64,000 bases of DNA from Symbiodinium natans (Eukaryota > Sar > Dinophyceae > Suessiales > Symbiodiniaceae). Location: contig CAJNDS010002431.1 in assembly GCA_905221605.1 (NCBI GenBank), forward strand, positions 351,089-415,088, in the 5' to 3' direction. Positions 33,040 to 45,256 of this stretch are shown in pieces. Made by a program: the position numbers and the translations under genes. The notes under the pieces are model-generated. The model was given only the letters and a program-made list of their open reading frames with translations. It searched no databases and had not been told where the DNA came from. How positions within the stretch are numbered: the stretch's first letter is position 1; each line of letters opens with the position of its first letter.

Positions 33040-36000
33040 GGTTTGTAGGATTTAGGGCTTAAAGCGGTCCGGTGCCCCCTTAAAGGGCCCTTTAAAAGCC
33101 CCCCCCGGCACCCCCACACCCCAACACCCAACACCCTAAACCCTAAACCCTAAACCCTAAACCCTAAACCCTAAACCCTAAACCCTGAACCCTGAACCCT
33201 AAACCCTAAACCCTAAACCCCAGCAAGGCGTGGCCGGGGCCGCCCTGAGCTTTGGCTTTTCGGGCTGGCGTGCTGCGCAGGCGAGTATGTTTTTTTGGTT
33301 GCTGCTTTTTTTTTAAAAAAATTATTATTATTACTATTATTTTTATTATGATTATCATTGTTTTATTCTTCTTTTTTTTTATTCTTTACTAGGGCTAACT
33401 ATTATTAGGGCGGTTTTGTGTTTATTGGGTTTAGGGGTTAGGGTTTGGGGCTTAGGCTTTGGCGTTTAGGGATCAAAGGTTCCCTAAGGGTCCATGTACC
33501 TTATTCGTCTCTGGCATCTTTGGCCTGGTTTGACCCTAAACCCTACAGTAAACCCTAAACCCTAATCCCTAAACCCTGAACCCTGAACCCTGAACCCTGA
33601 GCCCTAACGCTTTCTAATGTTTCACCCGCAGGTTCAGGGACATTTATACATAGGATTCAAAGTCCCTATCACTCGATGAACTCATCGACAGTTCAAGCTG
33701 TTATAGGGCCGCCCTAATCCCGAAACCCTAAGCCTTAAACCCTAAACCCTAAACCCCAAACCCTAAACCCGAAACCCTAAACCCTAAACCCGAAACCCTA
33801 AATCTCGCAGGTCCGCCACCATGCCCAGGCCCTGGCACGCCTTCAGGAAAACTCTGAGGCGGAACGGGGGGGTTGCTGGGGCCTGAAGGGCTTCTTGTGG
33901 GTTTAGGGAGTAGGGTTTCGGGTTTAGTTAGGATTATGGGTTTAGAGTTTAGAGTTTTGAGTTTTGGGTTTTGGGTTTTGGGGGTCAGGGTTTAGGGGGT
34001 GACACGTGTTAGAAGGTCTAGGCCTTTGGCGTTTCGGAAGTCGGCTGCGAAGGTTTCAGGCGCTTAGGGCTTAAAGGCTTCGTTCTTTTCGGGAAGGCGC
34101 GAAGTTTCACCATTTAGGGCTTCAAAAAAACCCGGGCGTAAAGAGTGTGGGCTCCTAAACCCTTAGAACCCTAAACCCTAACCACACCCCCTTGGAACCC
34201 TAAACCCTAACCTATTCTAAAGGGTTCTAAGGGTTCTGAGGGTTCTAAGGGTTCTGAGGGTTCTAAGGGTTCTGAGGGTTCTAAGGGTTCTAAGGGTTCT
34301 GAGGGTTCTAAGGGTTCTAAGGGCTCTACGGGTTCTATGGGCTTTCGGGGGGCGATTTGGGGTTGAGGGTTACCAAGGGCTCGTACATCTTCGCAGATGA
34401 GCAAAAACCTTGTTGCGGTTTAGGGTTTGGGGATTAGGGTTTAGAGAGGCTTCAGGGGCTGTTCGGGGCCCCCTATCCTCTAAACCTGCGACCCCCCCCC
34501 CCCCCCCCCCCCCCCCCACCCCTAAACCCTAAACCCTAAAACCCTAAACCCAGAACCCTGGAAAAAGCAACGGGTTCAGGGCAACATGTGCGCCAGGCTG
34601 TGCACATGTTGCCCATCGGAACTCTGGCCCCCATGCTGCCGGCTAAGGAGCAATCGCAAGGTCAGAGCTTCTTTTCGTGGTTTAGGGTTTAGGGTTTAGG
34701 GTTTGGGGTTTAGGGTTTAGGGTTTAGGGTTTAGGGTTTATAGAAATTGTGTAGGGTTTGGGTCCCAATAACGTTTTGACCGAAAGTTTTGACCGAAACG
34801 TTTTGACCGAAAGTTTTGGCCGAGTTTCTTTTTTGGAACTATGTTTTTCATTTTTGGGAGGGGGGAGGGGGGGGTGGAGCCAGTTTTGGGCTCGGAAAGC
34901 CATTTTGGGCTCCAGAAGCCATTTTTGACTTGGGGAGGCAATTGTAGGCTTTGGAGGTTAATTTTGGGCTTTGGGGGGGCCAATTTTTTTGGGTTCTGGG
35001 AGCCAATTTTGGGCGGGGAGCAAATTTTTGGCTTTCGGGGCCAATTTTGGGCTTGGAGCCAATTTGTTGGGCTTTCGGGGCAATTTTGGGCTTTGGAGCA
35101 AATTTTAAGCTTAGGGAGCCAATTTTGGGCTTGGGGAGCAAATTTTGAGCGGGGGGCCAACTTTGGGCTTTGGAGCCAATTTTGGGCTTTGGGGGCCAGT
35201 TGGGCTTTGGAGCCAGCTTTGGGCAATTTTGAGCTCCGGAAGCCAATTTTTGGCTTGGGGAGCAAATTTTGGGCTTTGGGGGTCAATGCGGGCTTTAGAG
35301 GTTAATTTTGGGCTTTGGGTGCTAATTTGGAGCCAATTTTGGGCTTTCGGGGCAATTTTTGGAGCGAATATCTTGACCTTAGGGAAAGCTCAAAATTGGC
35401 TCCCCAAGCCCAAAATTGGCTTCCGGAGCCCAAAATTGGCTCCCAGAGCCCAAAATTGGTTCCAAAGCCTAAAATTGGCAAGCCCAAAATTTGCGCCAAT
35501 TGACCCCCAGGCCCAAAAATTTGCTCCCCAAGCCAAATTTGGTTGCGGAGCCCAAAGTTGGCTCCCAGAACCCAAAATTGGCTCCAAAGCAGCCCAAGTT
35601 TTGTGGGCCAATTTTGGGCTTTGGGAAGCGATTTCGGCTTTGGGAGCCAATTTTCCTTTGCGAAAGCGCTTTGGGAGCCAATTTTGGGCTTTGGGGGCCA
35701 CTTTTTGGCTTTGCAAGCTAATTTTGGGCTTCCGGAGCCATTTTTGGGCTTTGGGAGCACAAGTTGAGTCAATTTTTGTCTTTGGAAGTCATTGGAAGCC
35801 GATTTGGGGTTTTGGAAGCCAATTTTGGGCTTTGGGAGGCGATTTGGGCTTTGGTCCCGGCCTCCCGCTTTGGATTAATTTACTTAAATGCTGTTTGTCA
35901 GCTGTTTAGACAAATATTTTGGAAAATTCAGAATGATACCACATACAATTTCTATTTATTTTGTCTTGAGGGTTTAGGGTTTAGGGTTTAGGGTTTAGGG

Positions 36001-38348
36001 TTTAGGGTTTAGGGTTTAGGGTGGCCTAAATAAAGACTAAAGCCTTTCAGACGCAGAGAAACTAACAAACAGACTGACGCAAGAAAGCACGACAACATCG
36101 AAGATGATCTCAGAGCGAACAGGGCATGTGACTACTTCGGCATTCAAACAAGAGTCATCTACTTCTTCATTAAAAAGCATAGTTACTTCTCGCCTACCAA
36201 ATACAACCACGATTTCCCTACAGTGCAAAGTTAGTTCAAAACAACCACATCTACACAACAAATGCCAACCTCCAAACGTTAAGACGGATTGTGGCATGTC
36301 GTGAAGATCAAAATGTACCAGTACATTGGGGAAGTGACAGCAAGTGCTGGGGCCCAGCAACAAATGGATTCGTTCGTTCTCAATTCCTCTTCGTAGCATA
36401 AGCCGAGGCCCCATTGGGTTCTGACTATCGGTTGCTAAAGCACCACCACCCTAAATCCCAAACCCTAAACCCGAAACCCCAAACCTAAAGCCCCAAACCC
36501 ATAATTAACCCTGAAGCCTAAACCCGGCCTGAACCTTAGACCCCAAACCCCCAAACCCAAAACCGCCGCGAGGAGTTTGACGAGGCTACCGGCCAGAATG
36601 CAGAAGCTGCCAGCGAGGTGCGCCCTAAAGCCTTAGCCCTAAACCCAAAAAAACCCGAAACCCCAAAACCCCAAAACCAAAAACCCGAAACCCTAAAATC
36701 CTAAACCTCTAAACCCTTAAGGCCCCAAACCGCACAGCCCTAAACCCATAAAGCTCCAAACCCTAAAGCCCTAAAAGACCTAAACCCTTGAAGCCCTTGT
36801 TCTGTATCCCATTGCAAGAAGCTTATGCACTCCCTGTGAGAGTTTCCAGGAGCGGTCTCTAGCAAGCTTAAGCCTAGACCCTAAACCCCAAACCCTAAAC
36901 CCTAAACCCTAAAGCCCTAAACCCTAAACCCTAAACCCTAAACCCGAAACCCTAAACCCTAAACCCTAAACCCTAACCCTTGGGGGAGCCCTCAGGGCCA
37001 GACCCTTGCAAACTTGGAGTCGCATCCTCAAGCCCCCGACCCCAAAAGCTGGAGACTGACCCCCCTCAATCTAGGAGCGTACGGAGCTTTAGGGTTCCGG
37101 ATTTCGGGTTTAGGGTTTAGGGTTTAGGGTTTAGGGTTTAGGGTCTAGCTCATGGGTTCAGGATTTCGTGTTGAGGGCGCGCTGAACTTTTGTGAGCTCG
37201 ACATTCCCAGCTTCCCTGGTATTTGGCCTCAACCCTAAACCCTCAACCCCTCAACCCCTCAACCCCTTGACCCCAAACCCTAAACCCTAAACCCTAAACC
37301 CTAAACCCTAAACCCTAAACCCTAAACCCTAAACCCTAAACCCTAAACGGCACCTTGCTGGCATAGTCCCTCCAAAACATGCCATCCCCCCCACGTCTGA
37401 AGGCGCTTCTGCAGCAGATCCGTAAGGAGGACGCCCAACGCTAGGGTTTAGGGTTTAGGGTTTAGGGTTTAGGGTGTAGGGTTTAGGGTTTAGGGTTTAG
37501 GGTGTAGGGTTTAGGGTTTAGGGTTTCGGGTGTAGGGTTTAGGGTTTCGGGTTTAGGGTTTAGGGTTTAGGGTTTAGGCTTCAGAAGCCCCAAGCTGCCA
37601 CATGTAAACGGGGCCAGAGTTTGGGAGTTTAGGGTTTAGGGTTTAGGGTTTAGGGCTTCGGGGACTTACCCTCAGGCTCAAAATAGCCCCAAAAGCCTTA
37701 CAGAGGAAGACCTTTGAGCCCAAAACCCCAAAGTAAGAGTCCTTAGAGCCTTAGGGTTTAGGGTTTAGGGTTCAGGGTTTAGGGTTCTTGCGTGCTTGGG
37801 TGTTGAGGGTATGGGTGGAAAATTCAGCCTTCGGAACTGCAGAGTACGAGGCTCTTCGTAGGGAATGAGGGAATTGCGTATCTTATATCCCCTATACATA
37901 TCCTTTAAGGGATTATGCAGGGTACCTCATTCCCTCATTCCTTTTCTAAGAGCCCGTAAGACTACGTGGCTTTTGCACCTAGAAGGTGGTTCTTCTATGG
38001 TCCAAGGCTTTCTGGAGTCTCAGAGCAAAACAAGTGGGGCAAGTGGTTGGATAGCTGGAAGGGTGCGGGGTAAGCCCCGAAACCCCTAGCCCTAAACCAG
38101 TCCCCATAGTTGTGGAAACCCCTTAACGCCCGAAAGCCCTCAACCCTAAATCCCGAACCACCTAGACCCTGAACCCCTAAACCCCCTAAACCCCCAAAAC
38201 CCTAAACCCCAAACCCGCGAAACTTTAAACCCCTAAACCCCCAAAGCATACCCCCCTTGCGCCGCCACCTGCAGGACCGGGCCAGGAGAACGAAGTAGTC
38301 CGCCGCGGTCTGGGCGGAAATCAAGCGCGATACGGCGAGAAGCAGTAG
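32875..38348 (+). CDS. Candidate 16-exon gene, 344 aa, unknown function
   Basis: Start ATG 32875 (MSLARKSPQAIRTLQAPES). Exons: 32875-32956, 33224-33280, 33632-33699, 33811-33900, 34378-34417, 34580-34679, 36573-36617, 36819-36861, 36996-37085, 37176-37218, 37367-37421, 37585-37626, 37676-37732, 37828-37857, 37951-38069, 38275-38348. The total, 1035 nt, is exactly 345 codons. The firmest exons are 33811-33900 (ALARLQENSEAERGGCWG), 34580-34679, 36996-37085 and 37951-38069 (TTWLLHLEGGSSMVQGFLES). Donors at 33901, 34418 and 34680 are GTTTAG; at 37422, 37733 and 38070 they are GTAAGG, GTAAGA and GTAAGC. The intron 34680-36572 holds the 20-bp minisatellite. The final TAG could instead be part of a donor GTAGAG, which would fuse this gene in phase to exon 38479. 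No family recognised. Confidence 0.45.
34494..34517. repeat. Poly-C run, 24 bp
   Basis: Homopolymer C at the C-rich side of an intron. Similar long C or G runs are at 1-16, 5701-5721, 18463-18484, 25807-25823, 31017-31032, 40323-40356, 43733-43750 and 44628-44652. Confidence 0.95.
34768..34832. repeat. Tandem repeat with TTTTGACCGAAA core
   Basis: Three to four units alternating ACGTTTTGACCGAA and AGTTTTGACCGAA, directly before the 20-bp minisatellite. Confidence 0.85.
34880..35870. repeat. 20-bp minisatellite with an inverted middle section
   Basis: Degenerate units of about 20 bp around CCAATTTTGGGCTTTGG. From 34880 to 35385 the units read in this orientation, from 35387 to about 35605 they are inverted (CCCAAAATTGGCTCC), then they return to the first orientation to 35870. 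The core CCAATTTTGG is itself nearly palindromic. The whole lies inside a candidate intron (34680-36572). Frames such as FGFGSQF or PKIGS are artefacts. Confidence 0.9.
36037..36414 (-). CDS. Open frame of 125 codons, doubtful
   Basis: A - strand frame in a telomere-free stretch (36025-36445) inside a candidate intron of the + strand gene. Its composition is not repetitive (HLLLGPSTCCHF, VVVFGRREVTMLF), it ends hydrophobic, and no family is recognised. The + strand opposite also carries a 66-codon frame. It may be an intronic gene or chance. Confidence 0.15.
   Translation of the reverse strand: MGPRLMLRRGIENERIHLLLGPSTCCHFPNVLVHFDLHDMPQSVLTFGGWHLLCRCGCFELTLHCREIVVVFGRREVTMLFNEEVDDSCLNAEVVTCPVRSEIIFDVVVLSCVSLFVSFSASERL
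37857..37945. repeat. Foldback element in an intron
   Basis: GTAGGGAATGAGGGAATTGC at the left against GGTACCTCATTCCCTCATTC at the right. It fills intron 37858-37950 almost entirely and its first GT is the donor of that intron. Confidence 0.65.
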
Positions 38349-38478
38349 AGGGTTTAGGGTTTTAGGGTTTTAGGGTTTAGGGTTTAGGGTTTAGGGTTTA
38401 GGGTTTAGGGTTTAGGGTTTAGGGTTTAGGGTTCAGCATGCGGTCTAGGGCTAAAGGGCTAGGTTTAGGTTTTTACAG

Positions 38479-40321
38479 GATCCTTGTGAGCTCGCCCAAG
38501 CGCTCAAGCTGGCCTCCCGACAACTCTGTAAACCCTAGGCCTCTGCCCCAAAGCCTTCTAGACCCTAAACCCTAAACCCCAAACCCTAAACCCTAAACCC
38601 TAAACCTCCAGGCCCGAAACCCCCAACCCCCCCCAACCCCTCTCAACCCTCACCCCCCAACTGCTTCCAAAAGTCTCCCCGCCCTTGACCGACTCCCCGC
38701 CCCGTGTTTTTTTGTCCAGCCTAGGGTTTAGGGTTTAGGGTCTAGAGTGTAGGGTTTAGTGTTTGGGGTTTAGGTTTTAGGGTTTAGGGTTTAGGTTTAT
38801 GGTTTAGGGTTTATGGTTTAGGGCCGGTTTCGGGTCTAGAGATAGAATTTGAGGCTTTGAAGGTTTCGCCGGGGCTTTGCTTTGTCGAGTTGGCCATTGT
38901 TCAGGGTTTAGGATGGCGTGCCTATACCCTGAACCCTAACCCTAACCCCAAAACCTATACCCTAAACCCCACACCTTAACCCCTAAAGCTTAATTAAACC
39001 CTAAACCTACTTGCGGTTCAGGGTTGAGGGTTTACGGTTCGGAGGGTTGAGGCCTCTGCCTCTCGGGCTGACAAAGGATGAGATTTGGTTGGGGAGGGCT
39101 GCCGAGCAAGCCTTTGAGTGTAAGGCGAAGCCCCAAAACTCCCAAGCCAAACCCCAAAATCCGTACAACCCTAAAGCCCTAGACCTAAACCCCAATGCCC
39201 TGAAACCTAAAGCAGGGCTGACTGGAGGCATTGGGGGAAGCTTGAGTGGTGGATGTCTCCTTTCACCCCTTTTTGTTGGCTCAACTGGGAATGAGACGGC
39301 GGGGAACCCGCATACAGCACCGACCATGGTGTGCCCGGGAGCCCAGCCCTAAACCCTAAACCCTAAGCCCTTTCACATAGACCCTAAATTAAAAAGTCTA
39401 AATCATAAGCCCCAAACCCTAAACCCCAAACCCTAAGCCCTAAGCAGCTCATGGTTCTTTAGAGCGCGTACCGCGTTTCTGCTTGATGCCGAGGTGCAAA
39501 GTGCGAGAAGAAGCTGGCAAAATTGGTCCGCGGCTTTTTTCGGGGCAAGCCCTAAGCCCTTATAAGCCCTTGTAAACCCTAAAGCCGACTACGAGGTTAA
39601 TGGTACTTATTAACCAATTATAAACTGTGCTTATAACCCACTTATCAGCCCCTTAAGTGCCCCAATATGGTTATTATAAGTACAGCTATCAAGTACAGCT
39701 GGAATGGGTTAATGAGTACCATGATCCTCCAAGTAAACCCTAAACCCTGTGCCGCAGGGAGATTGGGCGTTCAGTGTGGCTTTGAGGTTCGGGAGGGTCG
39801 CTTGAGAGCTCCGGGTCCAGATCTTGACCCACGGGTCGACCATGGCTTAAGGTCTTGGCAGATGTGAATCTCAGCAAGTTCGCAAACATCTCAGATTTTG
39901 GGGTTTAGGGCTTAGGGCTTAGGAAAGTTTGGGGTTCAGGTTTAGGAAGCCTTGAATTGAAGAATCCCTAACCCCAAAATCCCGATGAAGAAGCTTTAGC
40001 CAAAGTATCGCTTCAAACCTAAACCCTAAACCCTAAACCCTAAACCCTAAACCCTAAACCCTATATAGATTTGCCCCCCTCGCCTTGCGAAGGCCAACCC
40101 GGATGTGTGGCGCGAAGGTGGAAGGAATAACACCTCGCCGGGCGCTTGAAGGGCTTAAACCTAGGGCGGAGGGGTTCGGGGCCTGCTTTGCCCTCTAAAC
40201 TCTAAGCCTCCTAAACGAGCTCGCGAGTGGAGTGAACCTCCCTAAACCCTAAACCCTAAACCCTAAACCCTAAACCCTAAACCCTAAACCCTAAACCCTA
40301 AACCCTAAGGGGGTGTTCGCC

Positions 40322-40358
<37 letters not shown>

Positions 40359-43357
40359 GCCGACAGCTCATGTACGGTGGAGCTTCCAAGGCGAGATAAA
40401 GACAAGGGCGCGCGAACCATCAACGAGAACATGCTCCTGAAGCACAAGCAGATAAACAAGGTGCCAGGGGTTGAGTTTAGGGCTTGCTTGGAGTTTAGGG
40501 TTTAGGGTTGAGGTTTAGGGCTACTAGGACCCAGAGTAGGCCCTTATTTCCTTTCTTTAGGGTTGGGGTTCCCTTATAGTCCCCTTAAAACCACAACGGG
40601 TACCCTTTTTATTCCTAGGTTACTCCTGGGTCTAGTGCGGGGGGTTGAGGGTACAGGGGTTTCCCTCGACCCCTCCCACTACCCTTTCTTGTCATGTGAA
40701 ACAGGGTCTATATGACTGTTCTTGGTGAGTGGATATAAGGTTCCTTTTTAATATTGGTGAGTGTATATAATTGGGTGTCCTTTTGGGGACACAAGAAGTA
40801 TAAGCCCTGCTTCATATGAATTGCGCATACATTTTCCCACCCTGTAGATAAAGAGTGCTCGATCCTAATCTTCAGGGTTTGAAATATCAGAGTTTATGCG
40901 GTTTAGGGTTTTTCCTGCGTTGTGGTGATAGGGTTTTAGGGGTTGTTTGTCTAAGGGTTTACTTCACCGGTACAACGCGGACAAGAAGCCCCAAACTCCC
41001 CCAAGCCCCTTGCTGCTTCACTCAATGTGCGGAGCATACTCAAATCCTACTTCATATCTCACTCTTTCATACTCATAGTTGATCTCAGATCCGTATATAC
41101 TGTATACTTATACACATACATACACATACCATGCAAGGATTCCTTTCTAAGTGGCCGGCGTGAGTTATGCGAGTGCAAGTCTTAAGTAAACCCGAAAACC
41201 CTCGTTTCTTCCTCCCTCTTTGGCCCCCCAGACATCGTAGTTCTCCTGAAATGCCCCCCCCCCCCCCCCAGAAAGGGTTTAGGGTTTAGGGTTTAGGGTT
41301 TCGGGTTTAGGGTTTAGGGTTCAGGGTTTAGGGTTTAGGGTTTCGGAGATCATGTCCCTGCCAGTCGAATCCCTACGCCAACAAGTGCAAGACGTGCAAG
41401 TGCACACTGCATCAGCCGGGCGTGCGCCTGGCCCTTTTGGAGTATTCAGACCCCTGGAAGAAGGTTTTCGAGGGTTGTTTGTGTTGTTGTTGTGGATTGT
41501 TGTTTGTGGCTTTGTGCGGCTTTGGGGATATAGAGTTGCCCACTTGGAGTATTCGAGGTATGTGTGGTACATAGGGTGTGTAGGGTGTATAGGTGTGTAA
41601 ACATTAAACCCTAAACCCTAAACCCTAAACCCCAAACCCTAAACCCTAAACCCTGCAGGGTGTAAACGGTTGATGGGGTTGATAGGCCTTCAGGATGGAG
41701 CTTAGTCTTTCAGAGCCCGAATGCTCAAAGCAATCAGAGTGGTGCTCCTCATCAACAGGTGATGAGCCTGCATCCGTGGGGACTAGGGCTTGGGGACGCT
41801 GATGGTGGGCTCCTATATTTCTTTGTATGGAGACTTACAGCGAATTTACCCTAAACCCTAAACCCTAAATCCTCAAGCCTCAACCTGAGCTTGTTTTGGC
41901 CATTCCACATCACATCTGGCAAGCTGGGTTTTTCAGTGGCAGCCTGCAAGCTTTGGATGAGGTTGAAAGGATACCCAACTCCTCAACAATCGGATGAAGG
42001 AAGGCGTCTTAAAGTTTAGGAAGTTTAGGGTTCAGGGGATCAGGGTTTAGGGTTTAGGGTTCAGGGTTTAGGGTTTAGGGTTCAGGGTGCCTTGAAGGTG
42101 AACGCGTTCAGTTCCTATAGCCGGCGCCACCAGCCCAAATGTTTTGGGCGCGGCCAATTGCCAGGTCTACTGCTCGCAGTGCGCGTATCAGAATGGTTTG
42201 CCCCGATCTCAGCGATGCTGAAGATGGAGCCAAAGTCTTTGTAAAGCCCTGCCTTAGGGTTTAGGGTTTAGGGTTTAGGGTTCAGGGTTCAGGGTTCAGG
42301 GTTTAGGGTTTAGGGTTTAGGGTTTAGGGTTTAGGGTTTAGGGTTTAGGGTTTAGGGTTTAGGGTTTAGGGTTCCCCTAAAAGCCTACTTTTGATGTAGG
42401 TTCTTAGCTACAACCCCTTATACTTTGTGGTGCTTTACTGTAACTTTAGATCCTTAGCCTTTTTGGGTTTATTGGGTTTCCTAGTAAGGCAGCTAAAAAT
42501 TTAACATTTATAGCTGCCCTCCTAAGTGCAGCGAAGAAGTGAAGGCTCCGAGATGTGTGTAAGCCTGAGGGTCTCTGGGCCTTCTTGTAGCGTCCTGTTT
42601 GAACCCCGAAGCCCCAGACCCCAAAGCTCCCTCAACCCTAATCCCCTGAACCCTACGAATATCCGCTAGTTGGAAGTATTCCTACCATGAAACTTTGAAG
42701 GAGCATCTATTCCTGAACTTGAAATAGGGATCCCGAAGGCCGAAGCCCTAAACCCTAAACCGCCTAAACCCTAGATCCCCTAGACCCGAAACCCCAAACC
42801 CTAAGCCCCAAGCCCTAAGCCCTAAACCCTAAACCCTAGCCCCCAAGCCCTGCACACATAAATCCTAAGCGAATTTGTTTTTTTTGAACCCTAAACCCTA
42901 AACCCTAAACCCTAACCCCTAAACCCTAAACCCTAATTCAGGGCTACTTGGGGGTGTCTGGAGCCCAGGGAAACCTCACGAGACTTCTAGAAGCCCTGGG
43001 GCTTGCTTTGCAGATGGGTTTCGGGTTTAGGGTTTAGGGTTTAGGGTTTGAGGTTTAGGGTTTAGGGTTTAGGGTTTGGGGTTTAGCTAGGGTCTTGTTT
43101 CCGATGTGACCCCAACTGCTTTTTCATTGGGCTGAAGCGTCCTGCCCCAGCACAATGAAGCTTCTATTTGCTTAACAACCCCAAAAAATCACAAAATAAC
43201 AATCCCTATATTGCCCATAATGAGGAGTTTTTTTACCATTTTTTCGGGGTTCTTAAGCAATTAGTAGGAAGCCGAATCCTGCCCGCCCAGCTGCGCGATG
43301 TGCGGCAAGAAGATTGTGGACGTGCCGGGGTGCTCAGCAGACTGCCAGCCTACTTAG
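38479..43357 (+). CDS. Candidate multi-exon gene encoding cysteine-rich segments
   Basis: Exons supported by open frame and splice sites: 38479-38527, 38863-38905, 39045-39117, 39216-39274, 39463-39545, 39758-39867, 40093-40149, 40367-40460, 40956-41026, 41349-41463, 41534-41557, 41714-41758, 41890-41961, 42112-42195, 42942-43017, 43272-43357 (TAG 43355-43357). Phase agrees for 38863-39117-39216, for 40367-41961 and for 42942-43357. Cysteine-rich parts are CPCQSNPYANKCKTCKC (41349-41463), NCQVYCSQCAYQN (42112-42195) and ESCPPSCAMCGKKIV (last exon); such CxxC groups suggest metal or disulphide binding, but I cannot name the fold. In-frame stops near 39865, 40147 and 42219 mean the list may mix two genes or that some donors lie earlier. 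Confidence 0.42.
39599..39732. repeat. Palindromic MITE-like element, family 2, copy c
   Basis: Arms AATGGTACTTATTAACCAAT and the inverse ending in CCTCCAAG, shared with copy b. About 134 bp, in a candidate intron. Confidence 0.75.
40323..40356. repeat. Poly-C run, 34 bp
   Basis: The longest homopolymer in the window, between a CCCTAAA array and exon 40367. It may serve as the pyrimidine tract of that acceptor. Confidence 0.95.
40523..40636. repeat. Inverted-repeat element, family 1, copy c
   Basis: ACTAGGACCCAGAGTAGGCC at the left and ACTCCTGGGTCTAGT at the right, about 114 bp with terminal inverted repeats of about 11 bp. It looks like a MITE (short non-autonomous DNA transposon). Confidence 0.72.
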
Positions 43358-43944
43358 AGCCAGCAGGTAAAGGACCCTCAACCCGAAACCCTAAACCCCA
43401 AACCCTAAACCCTAAACCCCAAACCCTAAACCCTAAACCCTAAACCCTACTGCCGATGACGGCGCCAAAGGGTTGCCTGGGTGGGGAAAGGTGGGCCCAT
43501 CTTCATTTGCTTGGGCTTGCTAGCCCAAGTGGCACCCTTTTGCCCTTTGTTTGGTTTCAAGTAGGTTCCCTTATACAGGCACCAACCCCAAGCAAGGGTA
43601 CCCTTGCTATAATTTGGTTACTGAGCTACCAAATTTGAGAGGGGCTAGGTTCGTTCAAAACCCCTGAAGCAAAAGCGGGTCGCTGCGTACATGGTGCAGC
43701 GAAGAACCCCTAAAGCCACAAAGCCCGTGAGCCCCCCCCCCCCCCCCCCCAAAGCCCCAACTAGCCTAAGCCTTCCTTCCTAGATAGGGCCCTGCAGGCT
43801 TAGCTCCAAGAACCCTGTAAAGTGCCCATGATCATGATTCATAGTTGTACTTGCCTTTTAGGATGGTTTAGGGTTTTGGGTTTCGGGTTTAGGGTTTAGG
43901 GCTTTGGCCCCGAAGCCCTAAGCCCCGAAAGCTTGAAGCCGCAG

Positions 43945-45021
43945 GTCCAACCACCTCATGTCAACTGTCTGAGATGGGAACGTGCCGGGACTGGGCAGAT
44001 CGAGGGGGACGGGGAATCGCATGAGAGAGACCCTAAACTCTACACCCTAAACCAAAAAACCGACACCCGAAACCCGACACCCGAAACCCTAAACCCTAAA
44101 CCCGAAACCCTAAACCCTAAACCCTAAAACCTAATCTTTCAGTAGGTGGACTTTCAGGCTGAGTCCGGGATTCAAGGCCGAGAGATTTCAAGTTCCAGGA
44201 GCCAAATAGTCAGCGTTGAGGGTTTTTACCGTTTAGTGCTCTACAACCTTATAAGCTTCAACCCCAAGCCCTAGACTCTTGTAAACTATAAACCCTAAAC
44301 CCTAAACCCTAAACCCCGTCGTGCCTCCACAGTGCTTGTTGTCCTGGCACCAGCCAATGCGCGTTTTCGCGGGGCCCTCAACCCGAATTATGTTTCACAG
44401 GCCCGGCCCTCCTGGCTTCCTTCAAGCCTGAAACCCGAGCACCCCAGGGTTTAGGGTTTAGGGTTTAGGGTTTAGGGTAGCCTCCTACACACCCTGAGTT
44501 ACCCTTAAACCCTCAGACCCTAAAACCTGAAGTACCCCTAAACCTCCAAACGCTCCCAAGCCCCAAACTGAATACCCCCAATCCCTCTAAACCCTTTTGA
44601 CTGCCTATGACACTGTACACCCTCCACCCCCCCCCCCCCCCCCCCCCCCCCCAAAACCCAAACCCCACACCCTGAACCCGAAACCTAAACCCTAAACCCT
44701 AAACCCCAAACCCTAAATCCCCACCCAAAACCCTGAAGTAGAGACTCAGGAAGCCTCTTGGGCTCCACGGGCCCAGGGAAGGACAGGTCTCCGAACGGTC
44801 CCAGCAGATGGTGGGCCCGGGGCAGGAGAAAAGAGAGATGCCTTCTCTTGTTGGGGTTTAGGGTTTAGGGTTTGGGGTTTGGGGTTTGGGGTTTAGGGTT
44901 TGGGGTTTAGGGTCGTTGTGTGGCATAGGACTTAGGATTTCGGGCGGTTGGTGCTGTAATTCGGGGTTCAGCTTGCCTGCCTGAGGCGTCCTTTGCTCAC
45001 ACGCCCAACCTCGAACCCTAA
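43945..45021 (+). CDS. Candidate five-exon gene, cysteine-containing product
   Basis: Exons 43945-44034, 44143-44208, 44333-44448, 44739-44855 and 44972-45021. The last four join in phase. 44333-44448 reads ACCPGTSQCAFSRGPQPEL and 44739-44855 begins VETQEASWAPRAQGRTG; both end at a GTTTAG donor. The last exon reaches a TAA that lies in CCCTAAA repeat sequence (45019-45021), so the true end could be elsewhere, for example in the open frame 45257-45367. No start codon is assigned: 43945 follows GCAG and looks internal, though an ATG at 43456 (MTAPKGCLGGER) could begin the gene. Family not recognised. Confidence 0.38.
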
Positions 45022-45256
45022 AACCCTCAAACCCCAAACCCGCACCCCTCAAACCCTAAATCCTATAACCCTAGTTAAAACCCTAAAACCCCGCACCCCT
45101 CAAACCCTAAATCCTAAAACCCTAGTTAAAACCCTAAAACCCTAAACCCTGAACCCTACACCCTAAACCCTAAACCCTGAACCCTACACCCTACCCCCTA
45201 AACCCTAAACCCTAAACCCTAAACCCTAAACCCTAAACCCTAAACCCTAAACATTC

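Noticed and set aside
34738-35909. Several overlapping frames of 100-254 codons on both strands
   Set aside because: All come from the 20-bp minisatellite; composition is the repeat unit only.
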